Source: an uncultured Collinsella sp. (GTDB lineage: Bacteria > Actinomycetota > Coriobacteriia > Coriobacteriales > Coriobacteriaceae). Taken from it: DNA of 64,000 nucleotides. Below the pieces are notes generated by a model. It was not told the DNA's origin. It saw only the letters and a program-made list of their open reading frames with translations, and did no database searches. Position numbers and translations under genes: made by a program. Every line of letters begins with the position of its first letter. The first letter of the stretch is position 1. The DNA lies in assembly GCA_902496275.1 (NCBI GenBank), contig CABVAC010000003.1:1-64000 (forward strand), written 5' to 3'. Shown piece by piece: positions 50,960 through 58,875 of this stretch.

Positions 50960-51145
50960 TCCCGTCTGGAAACTGCATCCCAGTTCCCCCTTCAAGGTGG
51001 GACACGGTTTCCCATAGGGCCTCGATTTGGAAACCACATCCCGTTTCGAGCTCAAATTCTGGGTCGCAGTTTCCTCGAGGGGCCCCGTTGGGAAACTGCG
51101 ACCCGTTTCGAGCGGGAATAACGGGACGCGCTTTCCGCAAGGGCA
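50960..51145. repeat. GGAAACTGC repeat array, locus 1
   Basis: Several imperfect hairpins of one type: GGAAACTGCATCCCAG with GGTGGGACACGGTTTCC; GGAAACCACATCCCG with GGGTCGCAGTTTCC; GGGAAACTGCGACCCG with CGGGACGCGCTTTCC. TTTCGAG follows two of the left arms. The same type recurs at 54693-54905. Confidence 0.75.
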
Positions 51146-51152
51146 TCGTTTC

Positions 51153-51803
51153 CTACCAGACGGTGAACTGGGCGTTTTCTGTGTTCCAATGGACATCGCG
51201 AACGTAGTCGCGCACGCCCGTCGCATCTCGTGCTTCGAACAACTCAAGAATATGAGCATGTTCGTTGTTGGCTTTATTGAGCAGTTTGCACGCCGTCTCC
51301 TGGTCGACAGTCTCGTAATCGCGCTTGATAAAGCAGCGCTCGAGCTGCGAGATCATATCGCGCAGACGGTCGTTGCCGCAGCGGTTGAAGTACGTTAGAT
51401 GAAAGTCTCGCTGAATGTCGTCGTACTTTCGGATGAGACCGCCTTGGATCGCGAGGTCCATGGAGCCGACGAGAAATTTAAGCTGCGTAATGTCATCGTC
51501 GGTTAGGTTCGGACAGGCGAGATATGCGGCCTGCCCGTCGAGCGGCCCCATAATCTCAAAGACTTCAACGGCGTTTTGCTGATCGAACCCACGGACGCGG
51601 AATCCGCGGCGGGGGAGATTGTCCAGATAACCGTCGCTTGCGAGCTGGATGAGCGCTTCGCGGACCGGCGTGCGCGACACGCCCATGGCGTCGCAGATCG
51701 CTTGCTCGCTCAGCCGGTCGCCGGCCGAAAGCTCGCCGGCGTCAATACGGCTCGAAATGTAGTCGTATACGTGGTCTTTCAGGGGCCTTCTGAGCGTTTC
51801 CAT
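51153..51803 (-). CDS. GntR-family regulator (FCD type)
   Basis: A 216 aa regulator with the N-terminal winged helix (LKDHVYDYISSRIDAGELSAGDRLSEQAI; VSRTPVREALIQLASDGYL, in two parts) and an all-helical FCD ligand domain (about 80-205) with the metal-site pattern D, H, H. It diverges from the DDAH gene, 255 bases away, and the palindrome at 51951 in this gap fits the FadR-type consensus. It probably controls the DDAH-APC pair in response to a substrate. Confidence 0.87.
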   Translation of the reverse strand: METLRRPLKDHVYDYISSRIDAGELSAGDRLSEQAICDAMGVSRTPVREALIQLASDGYLDNLPRRGFRVRGFDQQNAVEVFEIMGPLDGQAAYLACPNLTDDDITQLKFLVGSMDLAIQGGLIRKYDDIQRDFHLTYFNRCGNDRLRDMISQLERCFIKRDYETVDQETACKLLNKANNEHAHILELFEARDATGVRDYVRDVHWNTENAQFTVW

Positions 51804-51950
51804 GAGCCTATGTTCCTTAACGGTATATTTCTAAAAGCAAATACGTTTCACTTGAATAGCTCAGTTGAATTATAGAACGACCAGCTAAATCATGCTACTT
51901 TGCGCCGATACGTAAGAATACGCTTACCGAAGAATACCTACCGTTCAGGA

Positions 51951-51967
51951 TTGTATACAATATACAA
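51951..51967. promoter_or_regulatory. Probable GntR operator
   Basis: TTGTATA-CAA-TATACAA, a perfect 7-base inverted repeat in the divergent region between the GntR gene and the DDAH gene. It includes TTGTATACAA, close to the FadR-type TNGTNNNACNA pattern. Confidence 0.65.
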
Positions 51968-52058
51968 AACAGGAAAACCGCCCTAAGATAAAGCCATCGA
52001 AAGGAAGGCGGGCGCGAAGAAGTCCCGCTCTCTGCTAAGAGATCCAAGGAGGATCATC

Positions 52059-52835
52059 ATGACCAAGTTCAGCCACGTCATCATCCGCCGCCCCGGCAAG
52101 TCCCTGAGCAATGGCATCACGAGTGCCCCCGAGCTTGGCCAGCCCATCTACGAGCGCGCCATCGAGGAGCACTACGATTACGAGCATGCGCTCGAGCAGT
52201 GCGGCGTTGACGTGTCGGTGCTGCCGGCACTCGAGCAGTATCCCGACAGCTGCTTCGTCGAAGATCCGGCCGTCATCACTCGCTGCGGCGCCATCATTAC
52301 CAACCCCGGTGCCGATAGCCGCAACGGCGAGAAGGACGAGATCGAGCCGGCCGTCCGTCGCTTCTTTGACGACGAGCATGTCAAGCACATCGTTTCTCCG
52401 GGCACGCTCGACGGCGGCGACGTCATGATGGTCGGTGACCATTTCTACGTCGGTCGCTCCGCTCGTACCAACGAAGAGGGCATCCGCCAGTTCTGTGAGA
52501 TTCTCGAGGGCTGGGGCCTCGAGGGTTCTGAGGTTCCGCTGGAGGAGGTCCTGCACCTCAAGACGGGCGTCAACTACATCGAGGACAACAACATGCTCGT
52601 CTCTGGTGAGTTCATCGATAAGCCCGACTTTGCCCAGTACAACAAGATCGTCGTGCCCGAGGACGAGGCGTACGGCGCCAACTGCATCTGGGTCAACGGT
52701 ACGGTCATCGTTGCCGAGGGCTATCCGACTGTGCTCAAGGCCGTGCAGGATCTGGGCTACAAGACACTCGTCGTTGACACCTCCGAGTATCGCAAGGTCG
52801 ACGGCGGCCTTTCTTGCCTGTCGCTGCGCTTCTAA
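52059..52835 (+). CDS. Dimethylargininase-like amidinohydrolase (DDAH family)
   Basis: A 258 aa enzyme of the guanidine-modifying superfamily. Catalytic parts are visible: PDSCFVEDPAVI near 68, GTLDGGDVMM near 115, the His in VLHLKTGVNYIED near 168, and the C-terminal nucleophile Cys in GGLSCLSLRF. Length and motifs fit DDAH (citrulline plus methylamines from methylated arginines) better than arginine deiminase (about 400 aa) or agmatine deiminase (about 350 aa). AAGGAGG precedes the ATG. A terminator-like stem and an APC transporter follow. Confidence 0.85.
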   Translation: MTKFSHVIIRRPGKSLSNGITSAPELGQPIYERAIEEHYDYEHALEQCGVDVSVLPALEQYPDSCFVEDPAVITRCGAIITNPGADSRNGEKDEIEPAVRRFFDDEHVKHIVSPGTLDGGDVMMVGDHFYVGRSARTNEEGIRQFCEILEGWGLEGSEVPLEEVLHLKTGVNYIEDNNMLVSGEFIDKPDFAQYNKIVVPEDEAYGANCIWVNGTVIVAEGYPTVLKAVQDLGYKTLVVDTSEYRKVDGGLSCLSLRF

Positions 52836-52870
52836 CGCGGTAGCTGTAACAGTCTGATGATCGCTTGACC

Positions 52871-52910
52871 GATGGCCCGGCACCCGATTCGGGACGTCCG
52901 GGCCATCTTT
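52871..52910 (+). terminator. DDAH gene terminator
   Basis: GATGGCCCGG (52871-52880) pairs with CCGGGCCATC (52898-52907), then TTT. Leaky termination into the APC gene is possible. Confidence 0.78.
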
Positions 52911-52943
52911 CGTTCGATACATGATGAAGGGGGTGCACATACA

Positions 52944-54407
52944 ATGGCCTCTAAAGCTCAAAATGATGAGATTATCGACCCTAATGGCCTCGATCTCTTT
53001 CGTCTGACCATGATGGTCATTACCGCCAGTATTTGTGGCGGCATCTTTTCGCTTGCCGGCGATATGGCAGCAGGTGGGGCAAATACCGGTGCGGTTATCG
53101 TCTCGTGGGGAATTTGCTTTATTGGCGTCTTTGCGCTGATGATGGTGTTCAACGGTTTGTCTCAGGCCCGTCCCGACCTGACCGGCGGCATCTATGCATA
53201 CGCTGCGGCCGGTTTTGGCGATTACATTGGATTCAACTCCGCTTGGGGCTACTGGATCAGCGCATGTCTTTCCAACGTGAGCTTTGCGCTCTTGCTGTTT
53301 AGCGCGCTGGGCTATTTCTTCCCTGCGTTTGGCGCGGGTAACAACCTGCTTTCTATCGTCTGCGCCAGCGTGTTTTTGTGGTTCCTTACCACCCTTGTGC
53401 TTCGTGGCGTTAAGGAGGCTGCGGGCATTAACACGATCGTCACGTTGGCGAAGCTGGTGCCGCTGGGGCTCTTTGTGCTGAGTATCGTGCTCCTGGGTAA
53501 GTTCAACGTCGATATCTTTATGGACAACTTCTGGGGAGAGCCGGCTGGTCCTGGCTTTGGCGAGCAGGTTGTCTCGACCATGATCGCCCTTGTCTGGGTC
53601 TTCACGGGCATCGAGGGCGCTGTCGTTATCTCGGGCCGTGCAAAGTACGTGCGTGACGTCGGCCGCTCGACGGCGCTCGGATTTGCGGCTGTATTCACGC
53701 TGTATCTGATCATCTCGATGCTGTCGCTCGGCATTATGCCGCGCGAGGAGATGGCACAGCTTGCAACGCCCTCCATGGCGGGAATTCTCGAGTGCGCAAT
53801 CGGTCCGGTTGGTGCTGCCATCGTAAACCTTGGCGTTATCCTTTCGTTGGTCGGCGCGCTGCTGGGCTATGTCATCATTGCGTCCGAGACGCCGTTCGAG
53901 GCGGCGCGCCAGGGATCCTTCCCTCTGGCGTTTGCCAAGACGAACAAGCACGACGCCCCGGTGGTAACGGTTCTCGTGAGCTCCGGCATCACGCAACTCT
54001 TCTTGATCGTGTCGTATGTGGCGGCGAGCACCTACCAGTTCTTCTATAGCTGCGCAGTCAACACGATTCTGGTTCCGTATGTCTGCTCGGCTGCCTATTA
54101 CATGGTGATTGGCTGGAAGAACGAGCATCTGGACGGGCCGCATGCGCCCAGCGTCGGCAAAGCCCGCTTCTTCGGTACGCTCGGCTTCATCTACACATTG
54201 TTCCTGGTGTGGTCGACGGGTCTTCAGGGCGTTATGATCACGACGATTCTTTTTGCTCCGGCCATTCCCGTTTATATACTGGGCGAGCGAGGCCGCGGTA
54301 AACCGGTGCTTCCGCATCTGCACGACAAGCTGATCGCAGCGGTGGTCATTGTCGTGGCAATCATTTCGCTGTATCTGCACTTTGCCGGCATTGCGCCGAT
54401 AGTCTAA
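52944..54407 (+). CDS. APC-family amino acid transporter
   Basis: A 487 aa membrane protein with 12-13 helices. The first helix carries TASICGGIFSLAGDMAAGGAN, like the GSG-type substrate motif of ArcD/AdiC basic amino acid/polyamine antiporters, and GIYAYAAAGFGDYIGFNSAWGYW (in two parts) follows. Its neighbour suggests uptake of arginine or methylarginine, possibly in exchange for citrulline or ornithine. AGGGGGTG precedes ATG 52944. Confidence 0.87.
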   Translation: MASKAQNDEIIDPNGLDLFRLTMMVITASICGGIFSLAGDMAAGGANTGAVIVSWGICFIGVFALMMVFNGLSQARPDLTGGIYAYAAAGFGDYIGFNSAWGYWISACLSNVSFALLLFSALGYFFPAFGAGNNLLSIVCASVFLWFLTTLVLRGVKEAAGINTIVTLAKLVPLGLFVLSIVLLGKFNVDIFMDNFWGEPAGPGFGEQVVSTMIALVWVFTGIEGAVVISGRAKYVRDVGRSTALGFAAVFTLYLIISMLSLGIMPREEMAQLATPSMAGILECAIGPVGAAIVNLGVILSLVGALLGYVIIASETPFEAARQGSFPLAFAKTNKHDAPVVTVLVSSGITQLFLIVSYVAASTYQFFYSCAVNTILVPYVCSAAYYMVIGWKNEHLDGPHAPSVGKARFFGTLGFIYTLFLVWSTGLQGVMITTILFAPAIPVYILGERGRGKPVLPHLHDKLIAAVVIVVAIISLYLHFAGIAPIV

Positions 54408-54523
54408 GACTGCGGCAAGCTTCATCGCTTGGTAAGCCGACGGAGGCATCGCGTGCCGGTGCCGTTCGGTAATCCATAACTGACGTGGGCCTCTGTAACG
54501 TGCCTTTGTGAGCGCCCACCAAA

Positions 54524-54560
54524 CCCGCGCAGGTGACATTTGTTGCCAGCGCGGGCTTTT
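54524..54560 (+). terminator. APC gene terminator
   Basis: CCCGCGC (54524-54530) pairs with GCGCGGG (54549-54555), followed by CTTTT. The 116 bases before it and 54561-54692 after it contain no gene I can support. Confidence 0.7.
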
Positions 54561-54692
54561 GCTGTTGCGGCGAAATGCCGCCGGCAGCTGGGGACGTTCC
54601 TGTTGTGCCGGCACCCTGGGACACTCCTTGGATGTTCCGCATGCGACGGAGGGAACGGATCATTTTGTCGAGGGGCGGGCGGCTGTTTCGGT

Positions 54693-54905
54693 CCTCGGGG
54701 AAACCGCGTCCCGTTTCGAGAGCAGATTCCGGGCTGTAGTTTCCCCGAGGGCCCCATTGGGAAATTGCATCCCAGTCTGAGCGCCGATTCCGGGCTGCAG
54801 TTTCCGCAAGATGCCTCAACCGGAAAGCTCATCCCGTTTAGGTGTTCCAGAGTGGGATGCGGTTTCCGCAGCAGGCCCGTCTGGGAAGCAATGGCCCAGA
54901 ATTCC
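54693..54905. repeat. GGAAACTGC repeat array, locus 2
   Basis: Four tandem units. Clearest: CCTCGGGGAAAC (54693-54704) with GTTTCCCCGAGG (54739-54750); GGGAAATTGCATCCCAG with GGGCTGCAGTTTCC (about 54759-54804); CCGGAAAGCTCATCCCG with GGGATGCGGTTTCCG (about 54820-54868); CTGGGAAGCAATGGCCCAG at the end. Loops share TTCGAG and GATTCCGGGCTG. Confidence 0.75.
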
Positions 54906-54924
54906 CATCGCGGCGATCTGTCGA

Positions 54925-54954
54925 TTGAACGTCGTTGTGTGTTCGCGCTATCAT
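54925..54954 (+). promoter_or_regulatory. feoAB promoter
   Basis: TTGAAC (54925-54930), 18-base spacer, TATCAT (54949-54954), directly upstream of the GGTTAGCCATGG repeats. Confidence 0.65.
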
Positions 54955-54968
54955 GTAAGCTTAAAATT

Positions 54969-54997
54969 GGTTAGCCATGGCAAACGGTTAGCCATGG
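54969..54997 (+). promoter_or_regulatory. Tandem GGTTAGCCATGG, possible metal-regulator operator
   Basis: GGTTAGCCATGG occurs at 54969-54980 and again at 54986-54997, a 17-base period. GGTTAGCC is half of the DtxR/IdeR box (TTAGGTTAGSCTAACCTAA), which suits an iron transporter, but the second half is lost. Its position just after the -10 suits repression. Confidence 0.5.
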
Positions 54998-55044
54998 TGA
55001 ACATAAATGCAACGCCCTGTGGGCGCCGGGGGAGGAACACGGAC

Positions 55045-57405
55045 GTGAGGCTCGATACACTCGAGATTGGAAAGGACGCCGTCGTCGCATCGGTGACATC
55101 GGACGACCAGGCACTCCGACAGCATATTTTGGACATGGGCCTAACGCCGGGCACCGAAGTCACCATGATGAAGTACGCCCCCATGGGTGACCCGCTCGAG
55201 ATCCGCCTGCGTGGCTACGAGTTGACACTGCGTAAGGACGATGCCGCTCGCATCGAGCTCGTGGGTATTCACGACACCGATACAGGTCCGCGCGCTAACG
55301 CCGCAATCGGCACGACGGAGCATCCGGCACTTGGCGAGGGGACGTATTCGCCCCGTGCGGCAAAGACGGCCGTGCCCGAGGGCGCGCCGCTGCACTTTGC
55401 CCTCGCCGGCAACCAAAACTGCGGCAAGACCACGTTATTCAACCAGCTGACGGGCTCCAACCAGCACGTCGGTAACTTTCCCGGCGTGACTGTCGACCGC
55501 AAAGATGGCACCATCCGTAACCATCCCGAGGCGAGCGTTACCGATCTGCCTGGCATTTACTCCCTGTCGCCGTACACAGGCGAAGAGGTCGTGAGCCGTC
55601 AGTTCATCCTCGACGAGCGCCCGGACGCCATCATCGACATCATTGACGCTACCAACATCGAGCGTAACCTGTACTTGACACTGCAGCTCATGGAGCTCGA
55701 CCGCCCCATGGTCATCGCGCTCAACATGATGGACGAGGTGACCGCCAACGGCGGCGCCGTGGACGTCAACCTGCTCGAGAGTCTGTTGGGCGTGCCCGTT
55801 GTTCCCATTAGTGCTGCCCGCAACGAGGGTATCGGCGAGTTGGTGGATCATGCCTTGCACGTGGCGCGGTTCCGCGAGCGCCCCGGTCGCCTGGACTTTT
55901 GCGCGCCCGACGGTCCGGACGGCGGTGCGCTGCATCGCTGCATCCACGGTATTGCTAACCTGATCGAGGACCATGCCGTGACGGCGCACATCCCGGTGCG
56001 CTTTGCGGCGACCAAGCTGGTCGAGGGCGATGAGCTGGTAACCGAGGCGCTTCACCTGGATCGCAACGAGCTCGACGCCATCGAGCACATCATTACCCAG
56101 ATGGAGGGCGAGGCCGGCACCGACCGCCTATCTGCGCTGGCCGATATGCGTTTTAGCTTTATCGGCGACGTGTGCGGGCGTTGCGTCGTTAAGCCGCATG
56201 AGAGCCGCGAGCACGTGCGCTCCGTCAAGATCGACCGCATCCTGACAGGTCGTTACACAGCCATTCCGGCGTTTCTGGTGATCATGGGCCTCGTCTTTTG
56301 GCTGACGTTTGGCGTGATCGGCGCGGCGTTGCAGGGACTTATGGAGGACGGTATCGCTGCCATCATCGCCTCGGCCGATGCGGGTCTCAAAGCGTTCGGC
56401 ACCAACGACGTGGTGCGCTCGCTGGCTGTCGACGGCGTGCTTACGGGCGTGGGCAGTGTGCTGACCTTCCTGCCGATTATCGTCGTGCTCTTTTTGTTCC
56501 TCTCCATTCTGGAAGACTCCGGATACATGGCGCGCGTGGCCTTTGTCATGGATAAGGTGTTGCGTCGCTTTGGCCTGTCGGGCCGCAGTTTCGTGCCCAT
56601 GCTCGTCGGTTTTGGCTGCACCGTGCCGGCTATCATGTCGACCCGTACGCTCCCATCCGAGCACGACCGCAAGATGACGGTCATGCTCACGCCGTTCATG
56701 AGCTGCTCAGCCAAGCTGCCGGTTTACGGCTTGCTGTGCGGGGCGTTTTTCCCGCAGGCGACGGTTCCCGCCATGGTCTCGCTCTATCTGATCGGTATCG
56801 TGGTCGGCTGCGTCGCGGCTTTGGTGCTCAACCGCACGGCATTTAAGGGCGACCCGGTGCCGTTTATCATGGAGCTCCCCAATTACCGCCTGCCGAGCGT
56901 CAAGACGACGGTGATGCTGGCATGGGATAAGGCCAAGGACTTCATCACCAAGGCCTTTACCATTATCTTTGCCGCTACGGTGGTCATCTGGTTCCTGCAG
57001 ACGTTCGATATCCGCTTTAACGTGGTCGCCGACCAGTCGCAAAGCCTGCTTGCGGGCCTCGGCAGCATCATCGCGCCGGTGTTGGCCCCGCTCGGTTTTG
57101 GTGACTGGCGCGCATCCACGGCGCTCGTCACCGGACTTATTGCCAAAGAGAGCGTCATCTCGACCCTCACCGTGCTTTTGGGTGCTACGTCGCCCGCGGC
57201 ACTGTCGACCATGTTTTCGCCGTTCACCGCCTACGTGTTCTTGGTCTTTACGTTGCTGTACCCGCCTTGTGTGGCGGCAATCGGCGCCGTCAAGAGCGAG
57301 TTGGGCGCGCGCTATGCCGTGGCCGTATTCGCGTTTCAGGTCGCCGTTGCCTGGATCGTGGCGTTTGTCGTGCATTCGGCGGGCATATTGCTGGGGTTGG
57401 CTTAG
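55045..57405 (+). CDS. feoB: Ferrous iron transporter, FeoA-FeoB fusion
   Basis: Imports Fe2+. Residues 1-75 form a FeoA SH3-like domain (LDTLEIGKDAVVASV; ILDMGLTPGTEVTMMKYAPM), then a 45-residue linker, then FeoB: G1 GNQNCGKTTLFNQLTG near 125 (Cys where Ser/Thr is usual), G3 DLPGIYS, G4 NMMD, and a membrane part with two Gate domains (LVGFGCTVPAIMSTRTL; MSCSAKLPVYGLL). GTG 55045 after GGGGGAGGAA fits the FeoA start; ATG 54994 is possible. The 786 aa fusion replaces separate feoA and feoB. Confidence 0.93.
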   Translation: MRLDTLEIGKDAVVASVTSDDQALRQHILDMGLTPGTEVTMMKYAPMGDPLEIRLRGYELTLRKDDAARIELVGIHDTDTGPRANAAIGTTEHPALGEGTYSPRAAKTAVPEGAPLHFALAGNQNCGKTTLFNQLTGSNQHVGNFPGVTVDRKDGTIRNHPEASVTDLPGIYSLSPYTGEEVVSRQFILDERPDAIIDIIDATNIERNLYLTLQLMELDRPMVIALNMMDEVTANGGAVDVNLLESLLGVPVVPISAARNEGIGELVDHALHVARFRERPGRLDFCAPDGPDGGALHRCIHGIANLIEDHAVTAHIPVRFAATKLVEGDELVTEALHLDRNELDAIEHIITQMEGEAGTDRLSALADMRFSFIGDVCGRCVVKPHESREHVRSVKIDRILTGRYTAIPAFLVIMGLVFWLTFGVIGAALQGLMEDGIAAIIASADAGLKAFGTNDVVRSLAVDGVLTGVGSVLTFLPIIVVLFLFLSILEDSGYMARVAFVMDKVLRRFGLSGRSFVPMLVGFGCTVPAIMSTRTLPSEHDRKMTVMLTPFMSCSAKLPVYGLLCGAFFPQATVPAMVSLYLIGIVVGCVAALVLNRTAFKGDPVPFIMELPNYRLPSVKTTVMLAWDKAKDFITKAFTIIFAATVVIWFLQTFDIRFNVVADQSQSLLAGLGSIIAPVLAPLGFGDWRASTALVTGLIAKESVISTLTVLLGATSPAALSTMFSPFTAYVFLVFTLLYPPCVAAIGAVKSELGARYAVAVFAFQVAVAWIVAFVVHSAGILLGLA

Positions 57406-57445
57406 TTATTTATTGACGGCGCAACCTCTGTGTATCGAATTGTTT

Positions 57446-57480
57446 CGGTCCCGTGTCCGTTACTGACGGATGCGGGACCG
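57446..57480 (+). terminator. feoAB terminator
   Basis: CGGTCCCG (57446-57453) pairs with CGGGACCG (57473-57480), extended by TCCGT/ACGGA, then TTG. A -35/-10 for the next gene (CTGACG 57463, TATAAT 57487-57492) overlaps it. Confidence 0.68.
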
Positions 57481-57525
57481 TTGCTATATAATCGCCTCCG
57501 CTCAAAATGATTGGAGATGTTATAT

Positions 57526-58722
57526 ATGAGTCAGGCAAGGCAAGACGGCATCACGCTCAGGCAGTGGCTCCCACTCGTCGGGCTCACCTGCTGTGCGTTC
57601 GTGTTCAACACGTCGGAGTTTATGCCCATCGGCCTTTTGACTGATATCGCCGCGTCGTTCTCGCTCACCGAGGCCCAGGCGGGCATCATGATCTCGGTCT
57701 ATGCCTGGGGCGTCATGCTGCTGTCGTTGCCGCTCATGGTGTTCGCTTCGCGTTTCGAGTTTAAGCGGATGCTGCTGGGCGTGCTTGCCGTGTTCTCGCT
57801 CGGTCAGTTCCTGTCCGCTGTGGCGCCGACCTATCCCATCCTGGTCTGCGCGCGCCTGGTGGTCGCTTGCGCACATGCCGTGTTCTGGTCAGTCGCCTCG
57901 ATTATGGCCTCGCGCCTGGTCGACACTCGCCACGGCGCGCTCGCCATCAGCATGATCGCTACGGGCTCGTCCATCGCGCAGATCTTTGGCCTGCCTCTCG
58001 GTCGCGCCATTGGCTTGGCCGTGGGCTGGCGCATGACGTTTGCCGTGGTCGGGGGCCTCTCAGCCATCGCGGCCGTCTACCAGGCAGCGGTGTTCCCGGC
58101 CATGCCGGCGGGTGAGCGCTTTACCGTCAGACAGCTGCCCGAGCTGCTCAAGAACCCGCTCCTCATCGCGCTCTACGCAGTCACGGTCTTCATGGCGACC
58201 GGCTATTACGCAAGCTACAGCTATATCGAGCCTTTCCTGGCTCAGGTCGCCCATGTCGACGCAAGCGCTATCACCATGACGCTGACGGCGTTCGGCTGCT
58301 CCGGTCTGCTCGGAAGCTGGCTGTTCGGCCGCCTGTTCGATGGGCATCGCTTCCCGTTCTTGGCTATCACGCTCTCCGGCGTGCCGGTGGCCCTGCTGCT
58401 CATGGGGCCGGCCGCATCGTCGCTCGTGACAGTGCTTGCCGTCTGCGCACTGTGGGGTTGCTGCGCCACGGCCTTTAACGTGGCGTTTCAGGCCGAGCTC
58501 ATCAAGCACACGCCGGCAGATTCGTCGGCCGTTGCCATGTCGATCTTCTCGGGCCTGTTCAATCTGGGCATTGGCACGGGTACCGCGATCGGCGGAGCCG
58601 TGGTTTCGGGTCCCGGTATCGCCTGGATCGGCTTCGCGGGCGGGTCGATTGCCGTCGTGGGCGTCATCCTCGCTATCACGGTGATGTTCCCGGCCATACG
58701 CCGCGCAAAGTCTGTCGCCTAA
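57526..58722 (+). CDS. MFS transporter, SotB/AraJ-like
   Basis: A 398 aa 12-helix efflux transporter. The signature NTSEFMPIGLLTDIAASFSLTEAQAG, spread over residues 27-52, is typical of the sugar/drug efflux group SotB, which exports arabinose or IPTG in E. coli. The real substrate is unknown. GGAG nine bases before ATG 57526 sets the start. TATAAT at 57487 provides a -10. A palindrome follows 15 bases after its stop. Confidence 0.85.
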   Translation: MSQARQDGITLRQWLPLVGLTCCAFVFNTSEFMPIGLLTDIAASFSLTEAQAGIMISVYAWGVMLLSLPLMVFASRFEFKRMLLGVLAVFSLGQFLSAVAPTYPILVCARLVVACAHAVFWSVASIMASRLVDTRHGALAISMIATGSSIAQIFGLPLGRAIGLAVGWRMTFAVVGGLSAIAAVYQAAVFPAMPAGERFTVRQLPELLKNPLLIALYAVTVFMATGYYASYSYIEPFLAQVAHVDASAITMTLTAFGCSGLLGSWLFGRLFDGHRFPFLAITLSGVPVALLLMGPAASSLVTVLAVCALWGCCATAFNVAFQAELIKHTPADSSAVAMSIFSGLFNLGIGTGTAIGGAVVSGPGIAWIGFAGGSIAVVGVILAITVMFPAIRRAKSVA

Positions 58723-58737
58723 TCACGTTTCCTCATC

Positions 58738-58804
58738 AGTTGCGGTGGAATAGTTCCTGTTTAAGGCCTCTGAAGGTCCAAGCAGGAACTATTCCACCGC
58801 AACT
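58738..58804. repeat. AGTTGCGGTG palindrome, copy 3
   Basis: Perfect 22-base arms 58738-58759 and 58783-58804 around a 23-base loop. Ends AGTTGCGGTGGAATAG and CTATTCCACCGCAACT. Confidence 0.82.
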
Positions 58805-58875
58805 TATTTTGGGGGAGAGGATACAAGCTGGGCATACAATGGATGTCGTTGTGTTGAGCTTACCGGGAGGCTGTT

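Noticed and set aside
52035..54614. 859-codon minus-strand frame across the DDAH and APC genes
   Set aside because: Spans two clear genes and their spacer with a low-complexity charged sequence; antisense artefact.
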